From Planctomycetota bacterium (GTDB taxonomy: Bacteria; Planctomycetota; J058): 64,000 bases of DNA. The position numbers and the translations under genes were made by a program. The DNA is taken from the NCBI GenBank assembly GCA_023954375.1, contig JAMLIC010000002.1:362454-426453 (forward strand), read 5' to 3'. A model generated the notes under the pieces. The model had not been told where the DNA came from, ran no database searches, and saw nothing but the letters and a program-made list of their open reading frames with translations. This document shows, piece by piece, positions 54,025 to 63,952 of this stretch (its first letter is position 1; every line of letters starts with the position of its first letter).

Positions 54025-54030
54025 TAGACT
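54025..54030 (+). promoter_or_regulatory. Putative -10 box TAGACT, leaderless start
   Basis: The box ends 8 nt before ATG 54039 and no ribosome site is visible. Confidence 0.3.
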
Positions 54031-54038
54031 CCGCGCCC

Positions 54039-54704
54039 ATGGCGACGACGACGGTCTCTCCCTCGATGGCCTGCCCCTGCGGCGCGACGATCGACCTCAC
54101 GGACCGGCGGGTCGGCGACTCCGTGCGCTGCGGGGGCTGCCAGCGCCTGAGCGTCGTGCTCCGCTCGCGGGTCAAGGGGGACGTGCCGCCGGCCGCCCGC
54201 ACCGGGGGCCTCACGGCCGACGAGCGCCAGGAGGTGGCGCAGGCGCTCAAGCGCATCAAGGTGCGCCGCGCCGGGGCGGCGCGCGGCCAGGTCGAGCTCT
54301 ACCCCTCGTGGGCGGTGTTCGTCGCCGGGGTGCAGTTCTACCTGGCGGCGATCCTCGCCGGGCAGAACCTCCAGGCGCTCGGCGAGCCGCAGCGCGGCCG
54401 GCGCCTGCAGGTCATGGGCGTGGTCGCCTACCTGCTCTCGGGCGGGGCGCTCCTCTTCGCCTACCTGCGGCTGCAGCTGCCGCCGCCGGTGCTCTACGGC
54501 CTGCTCGCCGGCGTGCCGCTCCTGTTCGCGATCTGGTTCACGGCGGCCCAGCACGGGCCGGCCACGGTCGCCCGCGAGCACGGCGCCCGCAGCGCCGGCC
54601 TGGCCCTGCCGCTCCTCGTGGGGATCATCCTGGCCGTCGCGCAGGCGTTCACCGTCTACTTCCTCATGCGCGCCGTCTACGGCCCCCACATGGGGATGGT
54701 GTAG
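54039..54704 (+). CDS. Zinc-ribbon membrane protein
   Basis: The 221-residue product has an N-terminal zinc ribbon, ACPCGATIDLTDRRVG followed by VRCGGCQ, a charged linker and about five hydrophobic segments (about 90-215). No family name. ATG 54021 is an in-frame alternative start. The short CxCG...CxxC ribbon at the N-terminus is shared with the FHA protein at 54818 on the other strand. Confidence 0.75.
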   Translation: MATTTVSPSMACPCGATIDLTDRRVGDSVRCGGCQRLSVVLRSRVKGDVPPAARTGGLTADERQEVAQALKRIKVRRAGAARGQVELYPSWAVFVAGVQFYLAAILAGQNLQALGEPQRGRRLQVMGVVAYLLSGGALLFAYLRLQLPPPVLYGLLAGVPLLFAIWFTAAQHGPATVAREHGARSAGLALPLLVGIILAVAQAFTVYFLMRAVYGPHMGMV

Positions 54705-54715
54705 TCGCAGCGCGA

Positions 54716-54816
54716 CACGGGAGGCGGAGGGGCGCCAGCCTGCTGCGCCCCTCTTCGCCGAGCGTGGCCGAGCGTGCGGGTCCCAGGGGCGCAGCAGGCT
54801 GCGCCCCTACGCTCCC
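54716..54816. repeat. Inverted repeat with AGGGGCGCAGCAGGCTG arms
   Basis: 54728-54752 and 54785-54808 are inverted copies differing by one inserted base; each is also close to palindromic. Flanks pair further outward. It fills the space between two convergent genes and could serve as a bidirectional terminator. Confidence 0.75.
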
Positions 54817-54817
54817 G

Positions 54818-55411
54818 CTACAACGTGAACCGCAGCAGGCAGTCGCCGGCCTGGATGTACTCGCCGCCGCGCAGGAGCCGCTTGCCCTGCACGCGCTCCT
54901 GGTTGACCAGGGTGCCGTTGCTGCTGCCGAGGTCCTCGAGGACGTAGCCGCCCGGGCCGGGCTCGAGCTGGCAGTGGCGGCGCGAGACGCGGTCGCTGGC
55001 GATCGGGACCTCGCAGGCGGCGTCGCGGCCGACCACGCTCCGCCGCCCCGCCTGGACCGTGAAGACCTTGCCCAGCACGTTGGGCGGCCCGTGGACGACC
55101 TCGAGGCGCGCCGCGGGGCCCACGCTCGTGCTCGGCGGGGGCGGCGGCGGCGCCACCAGCGGGCGCCGGTCGAACGGCTGCGTCATGGCCGGCGCGCTCG
55201 CCACGGGCGGGCGGGGCGGGGCGGGCGCGGTCCTCACCGGGGGCTGGGGCAGGGGCTGGGGCGGGGCGGGCGGACGCGTCGGGGCGGGGGCGGTCACCGA
55301 CTGCGGCGGGACCGTGACCGGCTGCTTGCAGCGCGGGCAGGTGCCGGTGCGCCCGATGAACTCGGGCTTGACCGCCATGGGCTGGCCGCAGGCGCAGAAG
55401 AAGTTGATCAC
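54818..55411 (-). CDS. Zinc-ribbon and FHA-domain protein
   Basis: The 197-residue product starts at GTG 55411 (INFFCACGQPMAV); the open frame further upstream is antisense. CACG..CPRC forms a zinc ribbon (about 6-28). A Pro-rich linker follows, then an FHA domain (about 110-197) with SVVGRDAACEVPI, SDRVSRRHCQL and DLGSSNGTLVN, all the phosphothreonine-binding signatures. It likely reads phosphorylation by the Ser/Thr kinases of this organism. The stop codon lies beside the inverted repeat. Confidence 0.88.
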   Translation of the reverse strand: MINFFCACGQPMAVKPEFIGRTGTCPRCKQPVTVPPQSVTAPAPTRPPAPPQPLPQPPVRTAPAPPRPPVASAPAMTQPFDRRPLVAPPPPPPSTSVGPAARLEVVHGPPNVLGKVFTVQAGRRSVVGRDAACEVPIASDRVSRRHCQLEPGPGGYVLEDLGSSNGTLVNQERVQGKRLLRGGEYIQAGDCLLRFTL

Positions 55412-55437
55412 GGACCCCGGTTCCCCTCGGGCCGATC

Positions 55438-56244
55438 TTAGCCCTCGGGGGGCGGGGGGACCATGGGGGCGCTCCGGCGCCCGAGGGCCCGGGCGCGGGC
55501 CTGGAACTCGTCCGACCGGAAGCACTCGTCGCGCAGCCGGGCCACCTCGGCCAGGGCCGCGGCGTCGAGCGGCGGCGGGGCCAGGTGCCGGGCGAAGATC
55601 GCCTTGGTGTGCCGGAGCGACAGGGGCGCGTTGGCCCGGATCGTGGCCGCGAGCGCCTGGCCGGCCGCGTCGAGGTCGGCCGCCGGGACGACGCGGTTGA
55701 CGAGCCCGAGCGCGAGCGCCCGGCCGGCGTCGACGACGTCGCCCGTGAACAGCAGCTCCTTGGCGACGGCCGGCCCGCACAGCTCGACCAGGCGGCGCAT
55801 GCCGGTCGCGCTGTAGAGGACGCCCAGCCTGGCCGGCGGCATGCACAGCCGGGCGTCGTCGGCCGCCAGGCGCAGGTCGCAGGCCAGCGCCAGCTCGCAC
55901 CCGGCCCCGTAGGCGTTGCCGCGCACGAGGGCGACCGTCGGCACGGCGACCGCCTCGAGGGCGCGCAGGGCGCGCTCGAGCGGGTGGCCGTCGAAGTCGC
56001 TCACCGACGGCCCCTGCTCGAGCTCCGCGAGGAGCGACGGCACGTGGTAGCCGGTCGAGAAGGCGCGCTCGCCCGCGCCCCGCACGAGCACGACCCGGAC
56101 CTCCGGGTCGAGGCCCCGGAGCAGCGCCTCGGCCTGCTCCAGCATGGCCGCGTCGAGCGCGTTCCCCCGGCCGGGGGCGTCGATCACCAGGGTCGCCACC
56201 TGCTCGGTGGTCGTCAGCCGCACGCAGGGCGGGGTGTCGGGCAC
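55438..56244 (-). CDS. Enoyl-CoA hydratase/isomerase family protein
   Basis: The 268-residue product starts at GTG 56244. The crotonase core is clear: VATLVIDAPGRGNALDAAM, GAGERAFSTGYHV, VRGNAYGAGCELALACDLRLA. The first catalytic Glu (in GAGCELAL) is kept, but the second is Pro (MPPARLG instead of xPExxLG). Full hydratase activity is therefore doubtful and another crotonase reaction, or a non-catalytic role, is possible. It is divergent from the acyl-CoA dehydrogenase gene, which suggests a shared acyl-CoA pathway. Confidence 0.88.
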   Translation of the reverse strand: MPDTPPCVRLTTTEQVATLVIDAPGRGNALDAAMLEQAEALLRGLDPEVRVVLVRGAGERAFSTGYHVPSLLAELEQGPSVSDFDGHPLERALRALEAVAVPTVALVRGNAYGAGCELALACDLRLAADDARLCMPPARLGVLYSATGMRRLVELCGPAVAKELLFTGDVVDAGRALALGLVNRVVPAADLDAAGQALAATIRANAPLSLRHTKAIFARHLAPPPLDAAALAEVARLRDECFRSDEFQARARALGRRSAPMVPPPPEG

Positions 56245-56312
56245 GGCGCCGCTCCGGATGGTAGGGTACGAACGATCCCGTCTGCCGGAGCACCTTACCC
56301 AGGAGCGACGCC

Positions 56313-57461
56313 GTGAGCGACCGCGAGCCGTTCTTCACCGAGCAGCACGACATGTTCCGGGCCATGGTCCGGCAGTTCGTCGAGGCCGAGCTCGCGCCCC
56401 ACGTCGACGCGTGGGAGGAGGCGGAGCTCTTCCCGCGCGAGGTGTTCAAGAAGGCGGGCGACGCCGGGCTGCTGGGGATCAACTACGACGAGGCCTACGG
56501 GGGGACGAACCTCGACTACTGGTACACGGTGGTCCGCACCGAGGAGTACGTCCGCTCGCGCTGCGCCGGCGTGAACATGGCGCTGCTCGTCCAGAGCGAC
56601 ATGGCGACGCCGATCATCCACGACCTGGGCACCGAGGAGCAGAAGCAGGAGTTCCTGGTCCCGGCGATCAAGGGCGACAAGATCGCCGCGCTGGGCGTGT
56701 CGGAGCCGGGCGCCGGCTCGGACGTCGCCTCGCTGCGCACGACCGCGCGCAAGGACGGCGCCGACTACGTGATCAACGGCAGCAAGACGTTCATCACCAA
56801 CGGCACGCGCGCCGACTTCGTGACGCTGATCGTCAAGACCGACCCCGACAAGTCGCACCAGGGCGTGTCGGTCGTGCTCGTCCCGGGCGACGCGCCGGGG
56901 CTGACGATCGGCCGCAAGCTGAAGAAGCTGGGCAACAAGGCCTCGGACACGGCCGAGCTCCACTTCGACAACGTGCGCATCCCGCAGCGCTACCTCGTCG
57001 GCGAGGAGGGGCACGGCTTCTACTACCTGATGCACAACTTCCAGGGCGAGCGGCTCGTCGCGGCGATCGGCGCCGTCGCCGGCGCGCAGCAGCTCATCGA
57101 GGACGCGCTCAGGTACGGCGAGCAGCGCCAGGCGTTCGGCAAGCCGATCATCAAGTTCCAGACCTGGCGCCACGAGTTCGCGCAGCTCCTCACCGAGGTC
57201 GAGGCCGCCCGGCGCCTGGCCTACTTCGCCGCCGACCTGTTCGGGCGCAAGGTGCCGTGCGTGCGCGAGGTGTCCATGGCCAAGCTGTTCTGCGCGGAGC
57301 TGGCCAACAAGGTCGCCGACCGGTGCCTCCAGTTCCACGGCGGGTGGGGCTACATGGACGAGTACACGATCTCGCGCGCCTGGCGCGACGCCCGCCTGGT
57401 GACGATCGGCGGCGGGACGAGCGAGGTCATGCGGGAGATCATCTCGAAGCTGAGCTTCTGA
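56313..57461 (+). CDS. Acyl-CoA dehydrogenase
   Basis: The 382-residue product starts at GTG 56313 behind AGGAG. Family signatures: LGVSEPGAGSDVASLRTTA, INGSKTFITNG, YGEQRQAFGKPI, and the end GGGTSEVMREII. It oxidises acyl-CoA to enoyl-CoA with FAD and passes electrons to ETF. The usual catalytic Glu before GTSE is Gly here, while a Glu stands in FQGERLVAA, the position used by isovaleryl- and long-chain-type enzymes. So it should be active, with a branched or long acyl chain preferred. A hairpin follows at 57472. Confidence 0.93.
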   Translation: MSDREPFFTEQHDMFRAMVRQFVEAELAPHVDAWEEAELFPREVFKKAGDAGLLGINYDEAYGGTNLDYWYTVVRTEEYVRSRCAGVNMALLVQSDMATPIIHDLGTEEQKQEFLVPAIKGDKIAALGVSEPGAGSDVASLRTTARKDGADYVINGSKTFITNGTRADFVTLIVKTDPDKSHQGVSVVLVPGDAPGLTIGRKLKKLGNKASDTAELHFDNVRIPQRYLVGEEGHGFYYLMHNFQGERLVAAIGAVAGAQQLIEDALRYGEQRQAFGKPIIKFQTWRHEFAQLLTEVEAARRLAYFAADLFGRKVPCVREVSMAKLFCAELANKVADRCLQFHGGWGYMDEYTISRAWRDARLVTIGGGTSEVMREIISKLSF

Positions 57462-57471
57462 CCGGGAGTTC

Positions 57472-57497
57472 GACCCCGGACCCGCGGGTCCAGGGTC
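57472..57497. terminator. GC-rich hairpin after the acyl-CoA dehydrogenase gene
   Basis: GACCCCGGACCC pairs with GGGTCCAGGGTC around GC, with one mismatch; no T run. Confidence 0.4.
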
Positions 57498-57589
57498 GGA
57501 CGGGTCCGTCCGCGTAAGCCATTGCGCGGCAACCCCCTCTCTCCGGGCCCGGCACATGCTCCGGTGCGTGGCGGGAGAGGAGAGGGAGG

Positions 57590-60500
57590 ATGACTCGCCA
57601 ACATCGCGCGTGGCTCCTGGGCATCGCGCTCGGACTGGCCCTCGGCGCCCCGAGCGCCGGCCAGGAGGGGGCCGAGCCGCCGCGGCTCGTCCGGCTCGAG
57701 GACCGCGGGCTGGGGCCGACCCCGGCGCAGCTCGTCGCCCTCGTCGAGCTGCAGCGGGCGGTACGCGCCCGGGTGCCGGTGCGCTGGGACCCCGCCAGCG
57801 GCTGCCCGCGCGAGGTGGTCTTCTCCCCGGCGTTGCCGCTCGCCGCGCGCGCCCCCGACGAGGTGGTGGCGGAGGTCGTCGACCGGCTGCGCCGGCTGTA
57901 CGGCTGGACCGGCGCCCCCGGGCTCTTCGTCACCGCCACCGACGCCGACGGGCCCGCCCGGCGCGTGATCCGGCTCGAGCAGCGCGTGGAGCGGGTCCCG
58001 GTCGAGGGCGGCGCGCTGCGCCTGGTGATCGGGCGCGTCGACGGCCGCCTCGTGCTCGAGCGCGTCGTCGGCCGCGTCTACCGCGACCTCCCGCCCGCCC
58101 TCGCGCCGCTCGCCCCGCTGCCCCCCCGCGCGGCGCCCCGGCTCGGCCCGCTCACGATCGCCGACGCGGGCCCGCGGCCCGTGGTCACCCCGCGGCCGCA
58201 CGGGGTGTGGCGCCCGGCGCACGCCGTGATCGAGGTGGACGGGGGCGCGCCGCGGCGCGTCCTCCGCGACGGCGAGGGGCGCGCGCTCTGGTCCGAGCCG
58301 CTCGCGTGCGGCGCCGGCCCCGGCACCGTGCACGGGCGGGTGTTCCCGACCGACCCGCGGCGCCCGGCGGCGCTGGTCCCGATCGGGGACGTGCGGGTGC
58401 AGGTCGACGGCGGCCCGATCGTCGTGACCGACCCGCAGGGCCGCTTCGCCGGCGCCTCGGGGGCGCTCCCGTTCGGCCTCGACGGGCCCCTCGAGCGCGT
58501 GGTGCCCCACACCGGCGCCGTCTACCCGCGCGGGGCGGCGATCGTCCTCGACGGCGACCCGCTCCTGCGCGAGGTCAACGTCTTCCACCACCTCGTCCGG
58601 ACGCGCCGCTTCTTCGCCGGGATCGCCGGGGTCCCGGGGCTCGCCGAGGCGGCGAACCGGACGACCGTGGCCGTCGTCGGCGTGCCCGAGCAGAACGCGG
58701 CCGCCGGCTACTTCAGCGTCGAGTCGCACGGCCAGCGCTTCGACCACCCGCTGTTCTTCGGCGGGGTGCGCGAGGACACGGCCCTCGACGCCGGGGTGAT
58801 CACCCACGAGCGCGGGCACGCGCTCCTCCACGCGCTCGGCTTCGGCTCGCAGTCGGGCGGCGACGCCGCCGCGATCCACGAGGGGCTGTCCGACTACCTG
58901 GCGGCGGCGCGCCTGGGGACCCCGCGCCTGTACGAGTACGCGCTCGGGTTCATGGCGCGGCGGCTCGACGAGCTCCGCGTCTACCCGCAGGACAAGACCG
59001 GCTCGCCTCACGAGACCGGCCTGATCCTCGCCGGCGCGCTGTGGGACGCGCGCCGCGAGCTGGGCGCGGCGGTGGACGGGCTGGCGCTCGCCGCCATCCG
59101 GCGCGTCGGCGGCGGCGCGACCATGCGCGACGTCGCGCAGGCGGTGGTCGACGCCGGCGGCGCCGGCCGCGAGGCGGCGCTCCGCCGCCACTTCGTGCGC
59201 CACGGGCTCCTCGACCCGCTCGACGCGCCGAACCACCCGCCCGAGGTCCGGATCGAGCTGTCAGGGCCGTCAGGCCAGCAGCAGGGGGCGCGGCTCCTCT
59301 CCGACAGACGGACCGACCCGACCTGGATCGTGGGCACGGCCGAGGCGCTGGCGGCCCACGAGCTGCACCTGACGGTCACGGACCCCGAGGGCAAAGAGGT
59401 CACGACGACGCTCTCGGGCCTCGAGGGCTCCTCCCGCGCGCGGCGCGAGGCGGGCCAGCCGATCGTCGTCAGCTTCACCCTCCCCGTCCCGGTCGGCGAC
59501 CACATGCTGACGGTCACCGCCCAGGACGAGGCCGGGGAGCTCCGCGTGCGGACCGTCCGCATCCACGTGTCCGCCGACGACCCCGACCTCTCCGGCGGCA
59601 GGGGCGCCCGCGAGGCGATCATCCGCGCGCCGGTCGGCCAGACGACCCGCGCGCCCGTGGCGCAGCTGGCCGAGCTGGACCCCGACGTCGTCGTCGCCGC
59701 CGCCCGCGAGCCCGGCCTGCTGCAGGTCGTGGGGCCGCGCAGCCTCGCGGCCGAGGTGGTCGGGACGGACCTGGTGGTCCGCCCGCAGCCGGGAGAGGAG
59801 GGCGTCCACGCGCTCACCCTCCTCGCGCGAACCCAGTGGATCCAGACGGGCCGGCTCGTCCACGTCACCGTGATCGTCGGCGACGACGCCGCGTGGATCC
59901 ACGTCGCCAGCCGCGGGCCGGTGATCGCGGGCACGCGGACGGCCGAGGAGGCCACGCGCTGGGTCCTCGTCGCGCCGGGGCAGGCCGTGACCGCGCGCGC
60001 CGGCGAGGCGCTCGAGCTCCGGGTCGAGGCCGTCCTGGCGAGCGACGGCGGCCAGGTGCGCTCGACGCAGGGGGCAGGGCTGAGCGGCTCGATCGGGGGC
60101 CCGCCGGGCGAGCCGCCGGCCCCCGCGCCCGGGCCTGCGCTCGACCTGGTCGAGGCGCCGCCCGAGCTGGGCGCCTTCCTGAGCTCGAGCGCCGACGAGG
60201 GCCCGCTCTCGAGCTCGCAGGGCGGGGTCCTCGAGCGGTCGTCGTCGGCCCGGACCACGCGCTCGCTCTGGCTGACCCCGCCTCCGGGCGCCTCGGCGCG
60301 CTACACGCTCGTGCTCGAGGCCACGACGCCCGAGGGGGAGGAGGTCCGCCGCGAGGTCGAGGTGCTCGTGCTCCCCGCGCCGGGCAACCGGCCGCCGGCG
60401 ATCAGCGCGCCGGCGCGCGCCGCGCCCGGCGCCTCCTTCGAGGTCGGGGTGAGCGACCCCGACGGGGACGAGGTCGCGCTCGAGGTCGTCGGCGGCGGTC

Positions 60501-60700
60501 GGCGCGAGACGCCGGGGGGCGGCCACCGCGTCGACGCGCCGCCCACATCGGGCGCCCTCGTGCTCGTGGCCACCGACGCGCACGGGGCCCGCGCCGTGCG
60601 TCGGGTCGTCGTCGGCGACTCCGGCGACGACGCCCGCGGCGCCGCCCCCGAGCCCCCGCGCGGCCCCGGGCTCGTGGACCGGCTCGAGCGCGCGCGGTGA
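57590..60700 (+). CDS. Secreted gluzincin metallopeptidase (M36/M4-like) with Ig-like repeats
   Basis: The 1036-residue product starts at ATG 57590 behind GGAGAGGAGAGGGAGG and has a signal peptide ending SAGQ. A propeptide-like region (about 30-250) precedes the catalytic domain: HERGHALLHA (His406, Glu407, His410) and HEGLSDYLA with the third zinc ligand Glu431, the gluzincin layout seen in fungalysin/thermolysin relatives. Beyond about residue 545 there are beta-sandwich-type repeats of Ig or cadherin-like style up to the end (GNRPPAISAPARA..VSDPDGDEVAL). Inferred: an extracellular protease with binding repeats. Good confidence in the peptidase, lower in the subfamily. Confidence 0.85.
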   Translation: MTRQHRAWLLGIALGLALGAPSAGQEGAEPPRLVRLEDRGLGPTPAQLVALVELQRAVRARVPVRWDPASGCPREVVFSPALPLAARAPDEVVAEVVDRLRRLYGWTGAPGLFVTATDADGPARRVIRLEQRVERVPVEGGALRLVIGRVDGRLVLERVVGRVYRDLPPALAPLAPLPPRAAPRLGPLTIADAGPRPVVTPRPHGVWRPAHAVIEVDGGAPRRVLRDGEGRALWSEPLACGAGPGTVHGRVFPTDPRRPAALVPIGDVRVQVDGGPIVVTDPQGRFAGASGALPFGLDGPLERVVPHTGAVYPRGAAIVLDGDPLLREVNVFHHLVRTRRFFAGIAGVPGLAEAANRTTVAVVGVPEQNAAAGYFSVESHGQRFDHPLFFGGVREDTALDAGVITHERGHALLHALGFGSQSGGDAAAIHEGLSDYLAAARLGTPRLYEYALGFMARRLDELRVYPQDKTGSPHETGLILAGALWDARRELGAAVDGLALAAIRRVGGGATMRDVAQAVVDAGGAGREAALRRHFVRHGLLDPLDAPNHPPEVRIELSGPSGQQQGARLLSDRRTDPTWIVGTAEALAAHELHLTVTDPEGKEVTTTLSGLEGSSRARREAGQPIVVSFTLPVPVGDHMLTVTAQDEAGELRVRTVRIHVSADDPDLSGGRGAREAIIRAPVGQTTRAPVAQLAELDPDVVVAAAREPGLLQVVGPRSLAAEVVGTDLVVRPQPGEEGVHALTLLARTQWIQTGRLVHVTVIVGDDAAWIHVASRGPVIAGTRTAEEATRWVLVAPGQAVTARAGEALELRVEAVLASDGGQVRSTQGAGLSGSIGGPPGEPPAPAPGPALDLVEAPPELGAFLSSSADEGPLSSSQGGVLERSSSARTTRSLWLTPPPGASARYTLVLEATTPEGEEVRREVEVLVLPAPGNRPPAISAPARAAPGASFEVGVSDPDGDEVALEVVGGGRRETPGGGHRVDAPPTSGALVLVATDAHGARAVRRVVVGDSGDDARGAAPEPPRGPGLVDRLERAR

Positions 60701-60704
60701 CCGG

Positions 60705-62171
60705 TCAACGGCCCGTCAGGCCCCCCGGCTCGACGGGCGGCGCGGGCGGGCCGTAGCGGGCCAGGGCGCTCCTCACGATCGCCGGCGCGGCCGCCGCGAT
60801 CGCCGAGCGGTCGTCGTCGGTGATCGAGAAGCGCGTGCCCACGGCCCGCAGCCGCTCGTTGAGGTCCTCGACCAGGCCGAGCGTGCCCCTGCGCGCGAGC
60901 TGGCGCAGGCGCTCGGCCAGGCCATCATCGTCGCCGTCGCCCTTGTGGCGGAAGCCCTCGTCGTCGTAGAGCGAGATCGGCACGAACGTGATCGCGGGCG
61001 CCTCGCCGCCGCCAGGGCCCACCGTCGCGCTGGCGAGCGCCCGGCGGAAGAACGGCTCGGCGTAGCTCGACGCGCGCAGCCAGGCGATCGTCACCGGGCG
61101 GTCGGAGAAGTCGGCCACCGTCTCGAGGTCGCCCGCCCTCTCCGCCTCGGTGTCGAAGAACCCCGTGCCGTCGACGACGAAGACGACCGCGCGCTTGCCG
61201 GGGCTCCGCTCGAGCCGGCGCGCCAGGGCGGCGACCATGGTCTCGAGGCCGTGGTTGTCGTAGATCCCCCCGTCGCCCAGGTGCACGTCGCGGCCGCGGA
61301 CGCGGTCGCGCAGGCGCACCGGGCCGAGCAGGTTCGGCACGGCGGCGCTGGCCACGACGCCGGTCGAGAGCGGGCAGCGGGCGATCGACGAGCCGAGCGA
61401 CTCCATGCTCATGGCGCGCAGCGGCGCGTGGCCCGGGCCGTAGCCGCGCGTGAGCAGGCGCTCCCCCGCGAGGTCCTCGAACAGGCGCGCGCCGTCGAGC
61501 TCGGCCAGCGGCAGGCGCGTGAACACGAAGCGCTGCCCCGAGCGGTAGCAGGCCGCGTTGACGAGGAGCGCCGGGCCGTCGGGCGGCAGGTCGCCGAACG
61601 TCAGGTCGTCGAAGAAGTTGCTGTCCCAGACCGAGGCCATGAGGTCGCCGCGGTCGTAGTAGGTCAGCGCCAGCGGGAAGCCCCAGCCGCAGAGGATCCG
61701 CGCCAGCGCCCGCAGCTCGAAGTCGAGCGCCATGTCGTCGCGCATCCTGCGGAAGAACTCGCGGTGCTCCTCGGGGAAGCCCGCGCGCCGGCGGTTGGCC
61801 ACGTAGTAGGTCGCCGCCAGGCTGCCGCCCGAGACGCTCGAGAGCAGGTCCAGCTCGTCGAGCCAGGTCTCCTGGCTCCCCGGGATCCGCGTCCGGCCGA
61901 GCGCCTCGAGCACGCAGGCCGCGAAGTAGGCGGAGCGGCTGCCGCCGCCCGAGAGGCACACGCCCACCAGCCACTCGCCCTCGTCGTGCGTGTCGGGCAA
62001 GGGCGCCCAGGGGTCGTCCCACGGGTTGTCGTAGCGGAAGGCGCCCCAGAACACCCACTCCTTGAGCGGGTAGGTGACGACCGCCTCGGCCGTGTCGACG
62101 ACGGTCCCGGCGACGACGCCGCAGCCGGCGAGCGGGAGGGCGAGCAGGCAGGCGAGCAGGCGCGAGGTCAC
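60705..62171 (-). CDS. Patatin-like phospholipase lipoprotein
   Basis: The 488-residue product has lipobox LPLAGC (Cys17). Patatin motifs are in place: GVCLSGGGSRSAYFA (oxyanion loop), the nucleophile Ser in SSVSGGSLAA and the catalytic Asp in LGDGGIYDN. A lipid acyl hydrolase on the envelope is expected. A long insertion follows the nucleophile. It is downstream of the TPR gene at 62181 with a 9-nt gap, and converges with the gluzincin gene. Confidence 0.9.
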   Translation of the reverse strand: MTSRLLACLLALPLAGCGVVAGTVVDTAEAVVTYPLKEWVFWGAFRYDNPWDDPWAPLPDTHDEGEWLVGVCLSGGGSRSAYFAACVLEALGRTRIPGSQETWLDELDLLSSVSGGSLAATYYVANRRRAGFPEEHREFFRRMRDDMALDFELRALARILCGWGFPLALTYYDRGDLMASVWDSNFFDDLTFGDLPPDGPALLVNAACYRSGQRFVFTRLPLAELDGARLFEDLAGERLLTRGYGPGHAPLRAMSMESLGSSIARCPLSTGVVASAAVPNLLGPVRLRDRVRGRDVHLGDGGIYDNHGLETMVAALARRLERSPGKRAVVFVVDGTGFFDTEAERAGDLETVADFSDRPVTIAWLRASSYAEPFFRRALASATVGPGGGEAPAITFVPISLYDDEGFRHKGDGDDDGLAERLRQLARRGTLGLVEDLNERLRAVGTRFSITDDDRSAIAAAAPAIVRSALARYGPPAPPVEPGGLTGR

Positions 62172-62180
62172 GGCGCGAGC

Positions 62181-63952
62181 CTACCGGGCCGGCGGCGGCG
62201 GGGGAACCACCGCCCGGAGCGCCTCGAGCCGGCGCCGCGCGCCGGCCGCCCAGGACGCGCCGGGCGCCAGCGCCAGCGCCCGCTCGAGGTCCTCGATCGC
62301 GCCGGCGCGGTCGCCCGCTCGCTCCCGGACCTGCGCGCGGTCGCTGAACGCCATGGCGCGCCTGGGCTCGAGCGCGATCGCCCGGTCGAGGTCGGTCAGG
62401 GCCCCCGCGTCGTCGCCGGCGCGCGCGCGGGCCAGCCCGCGCTGATGCCAGGCGGAGCCCCACCTCGGGTCGAGGTCGATCGCCCGCCCGGCGTCGTCCG
62501 CCGCGCCGCGGGCGTCGTCGCGGCGCAGGGCGATCACCGAGCGGTTCAACCAGCGCTGCGCGCTCGGCTCCAGCTCGAGCGCCCGGCTCATGTCCTCGTG
62601 CGCGAGGTCGAGCTGCCCCAGGTCGGAGCGGGCCGCGCCGCGGACGGTCCAGGCGTTGGCCTGACGCGGCGCGAGCGTGATCGCCTGGGTGGTGTCGTCG
62701 ACGGCGCCCTCGGGGTCACCGAGGTTCCGCCGCGCGACCGCGCGCGTCGTCCAGGCGGTGGCGTTGCGCGGCGACAGCTCGATCGCGCGGCCCGCGTCCT
62801 CGAGCGCCCCCGCGTGGTCGCCGCTGCTGGTGCGCGCCGAGGCGCGGGTGGCCCACGCCGCCGACATGCGGGGGTCGAGCTCGAGCGCCCGCGTCGCGTC
62901 GGCGATCGCGGCGCGGTGCTCGCCCTTGTTCGATCGGGCCGCCGCCCGGATCGACCACGGCCGCGGCCCGTCGGGCGCCAGCGCGATCGCCTCGCCGGCG
63001 TCGGCGATCGCGCCGGCGAGGTCGCCCGTGTCGCTGCGCGCCGACGCGCGGTCGGTCCAGGCGCCCACGTGCCGGCGGTCGAGCTCGAGCGCCCGCGTCG
63101 CGTCCGCGATCGCGCCCGGGAGGTCGCCCTCGTTGAGGCGCGCCGCGGCGCGCGTCGCCCAGGCGTTCACCAGCCGCGGGGCCAGCTCCAGCGCCCGCGT
63201 GGCGTCCTCGATGGCCCCCGCCGGGTCGCCCGAGTTCGTCCGGGCCGCCGCCCGCGTCGCCCAGGCCATGGCGAAGCGCGGCTCGAGCTCGATCGCCCGG
63301 CTCGCGTCCGCGATCGCCTCCGTGTTGCGCCGGAGCGAGACGCGGCCCGCCGCCCGGTTGGCCCAGGCCAGGACGAGGGTCGGGTCGAGCTCGATCGCCC
63401 GGCTCGCGTCCTCGACCGCGCCGGCGTGGTCGCCGCGGCGCTCGCGGGCGGCGCCCCGCACCGCCCACGCCTCGGCCGCCGCGGGGTCGAGCGCGAGCGC
63501 CCGCTCCGCGTCGGTCAGCGCCGCGTCGAGCCGATCCAGCTCGACGCTCGCCCCGGCCCGGAGCGTCAGGGCCGCCACCAGGTCCGGGGCGAGCTCGAGC
63601 GCGCGGGTCGCGTCGGCGACGGCCCCCGCCATGTCGCCCTTGCCCGCCCTCGACCGCGCGCGCGCCAGCCAGGCCTCGGCGGTGGTCGGTCCGGCGTCTC
63701 CGGTCACGTCCACCGCGGGCTCCCGCGGCGCGGGGTCGGGTGTCGGCGGCGAGGGCGCGGGGGCGGCTGCTCGCTCCGGCGGCGGCGGCGCGCGCCAGGG
63801 CTGGAGCAGGGCGAGCGCCCCGGCGACGCCCGCGAGGGCCACCCCCCCGAGCAGGGCCGCGACGCCGCGGCGCGGCGCGGGGACGACCTCCTCGCGAGCC
63901 ACGAGGGCCAGCGCCAGGGCGCCGCCGTCGGGGTACCGCCGCGCCGGGTCGC
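62181..63952 (-). CDS. Kinase-TPR protein, 5' truncated at the window end
   Basis: From 63902 the frame encodes 573 residues: a membrane segment (about 14-33), a Pro/Ala linker and about 14 TPR-type repeats with SRAIELDP / TRALELDP pattern. The frame stays open upstream to the poly-G run, and the extra codons read RDPARRYPDGGALALAL, the characteristic end of a Ser/Thr kinase catalytic domain. So the listed GTG is not the real start and a kinase domain has been cut off. It resembles the intact gene at 40707. Confidence 0.75.
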
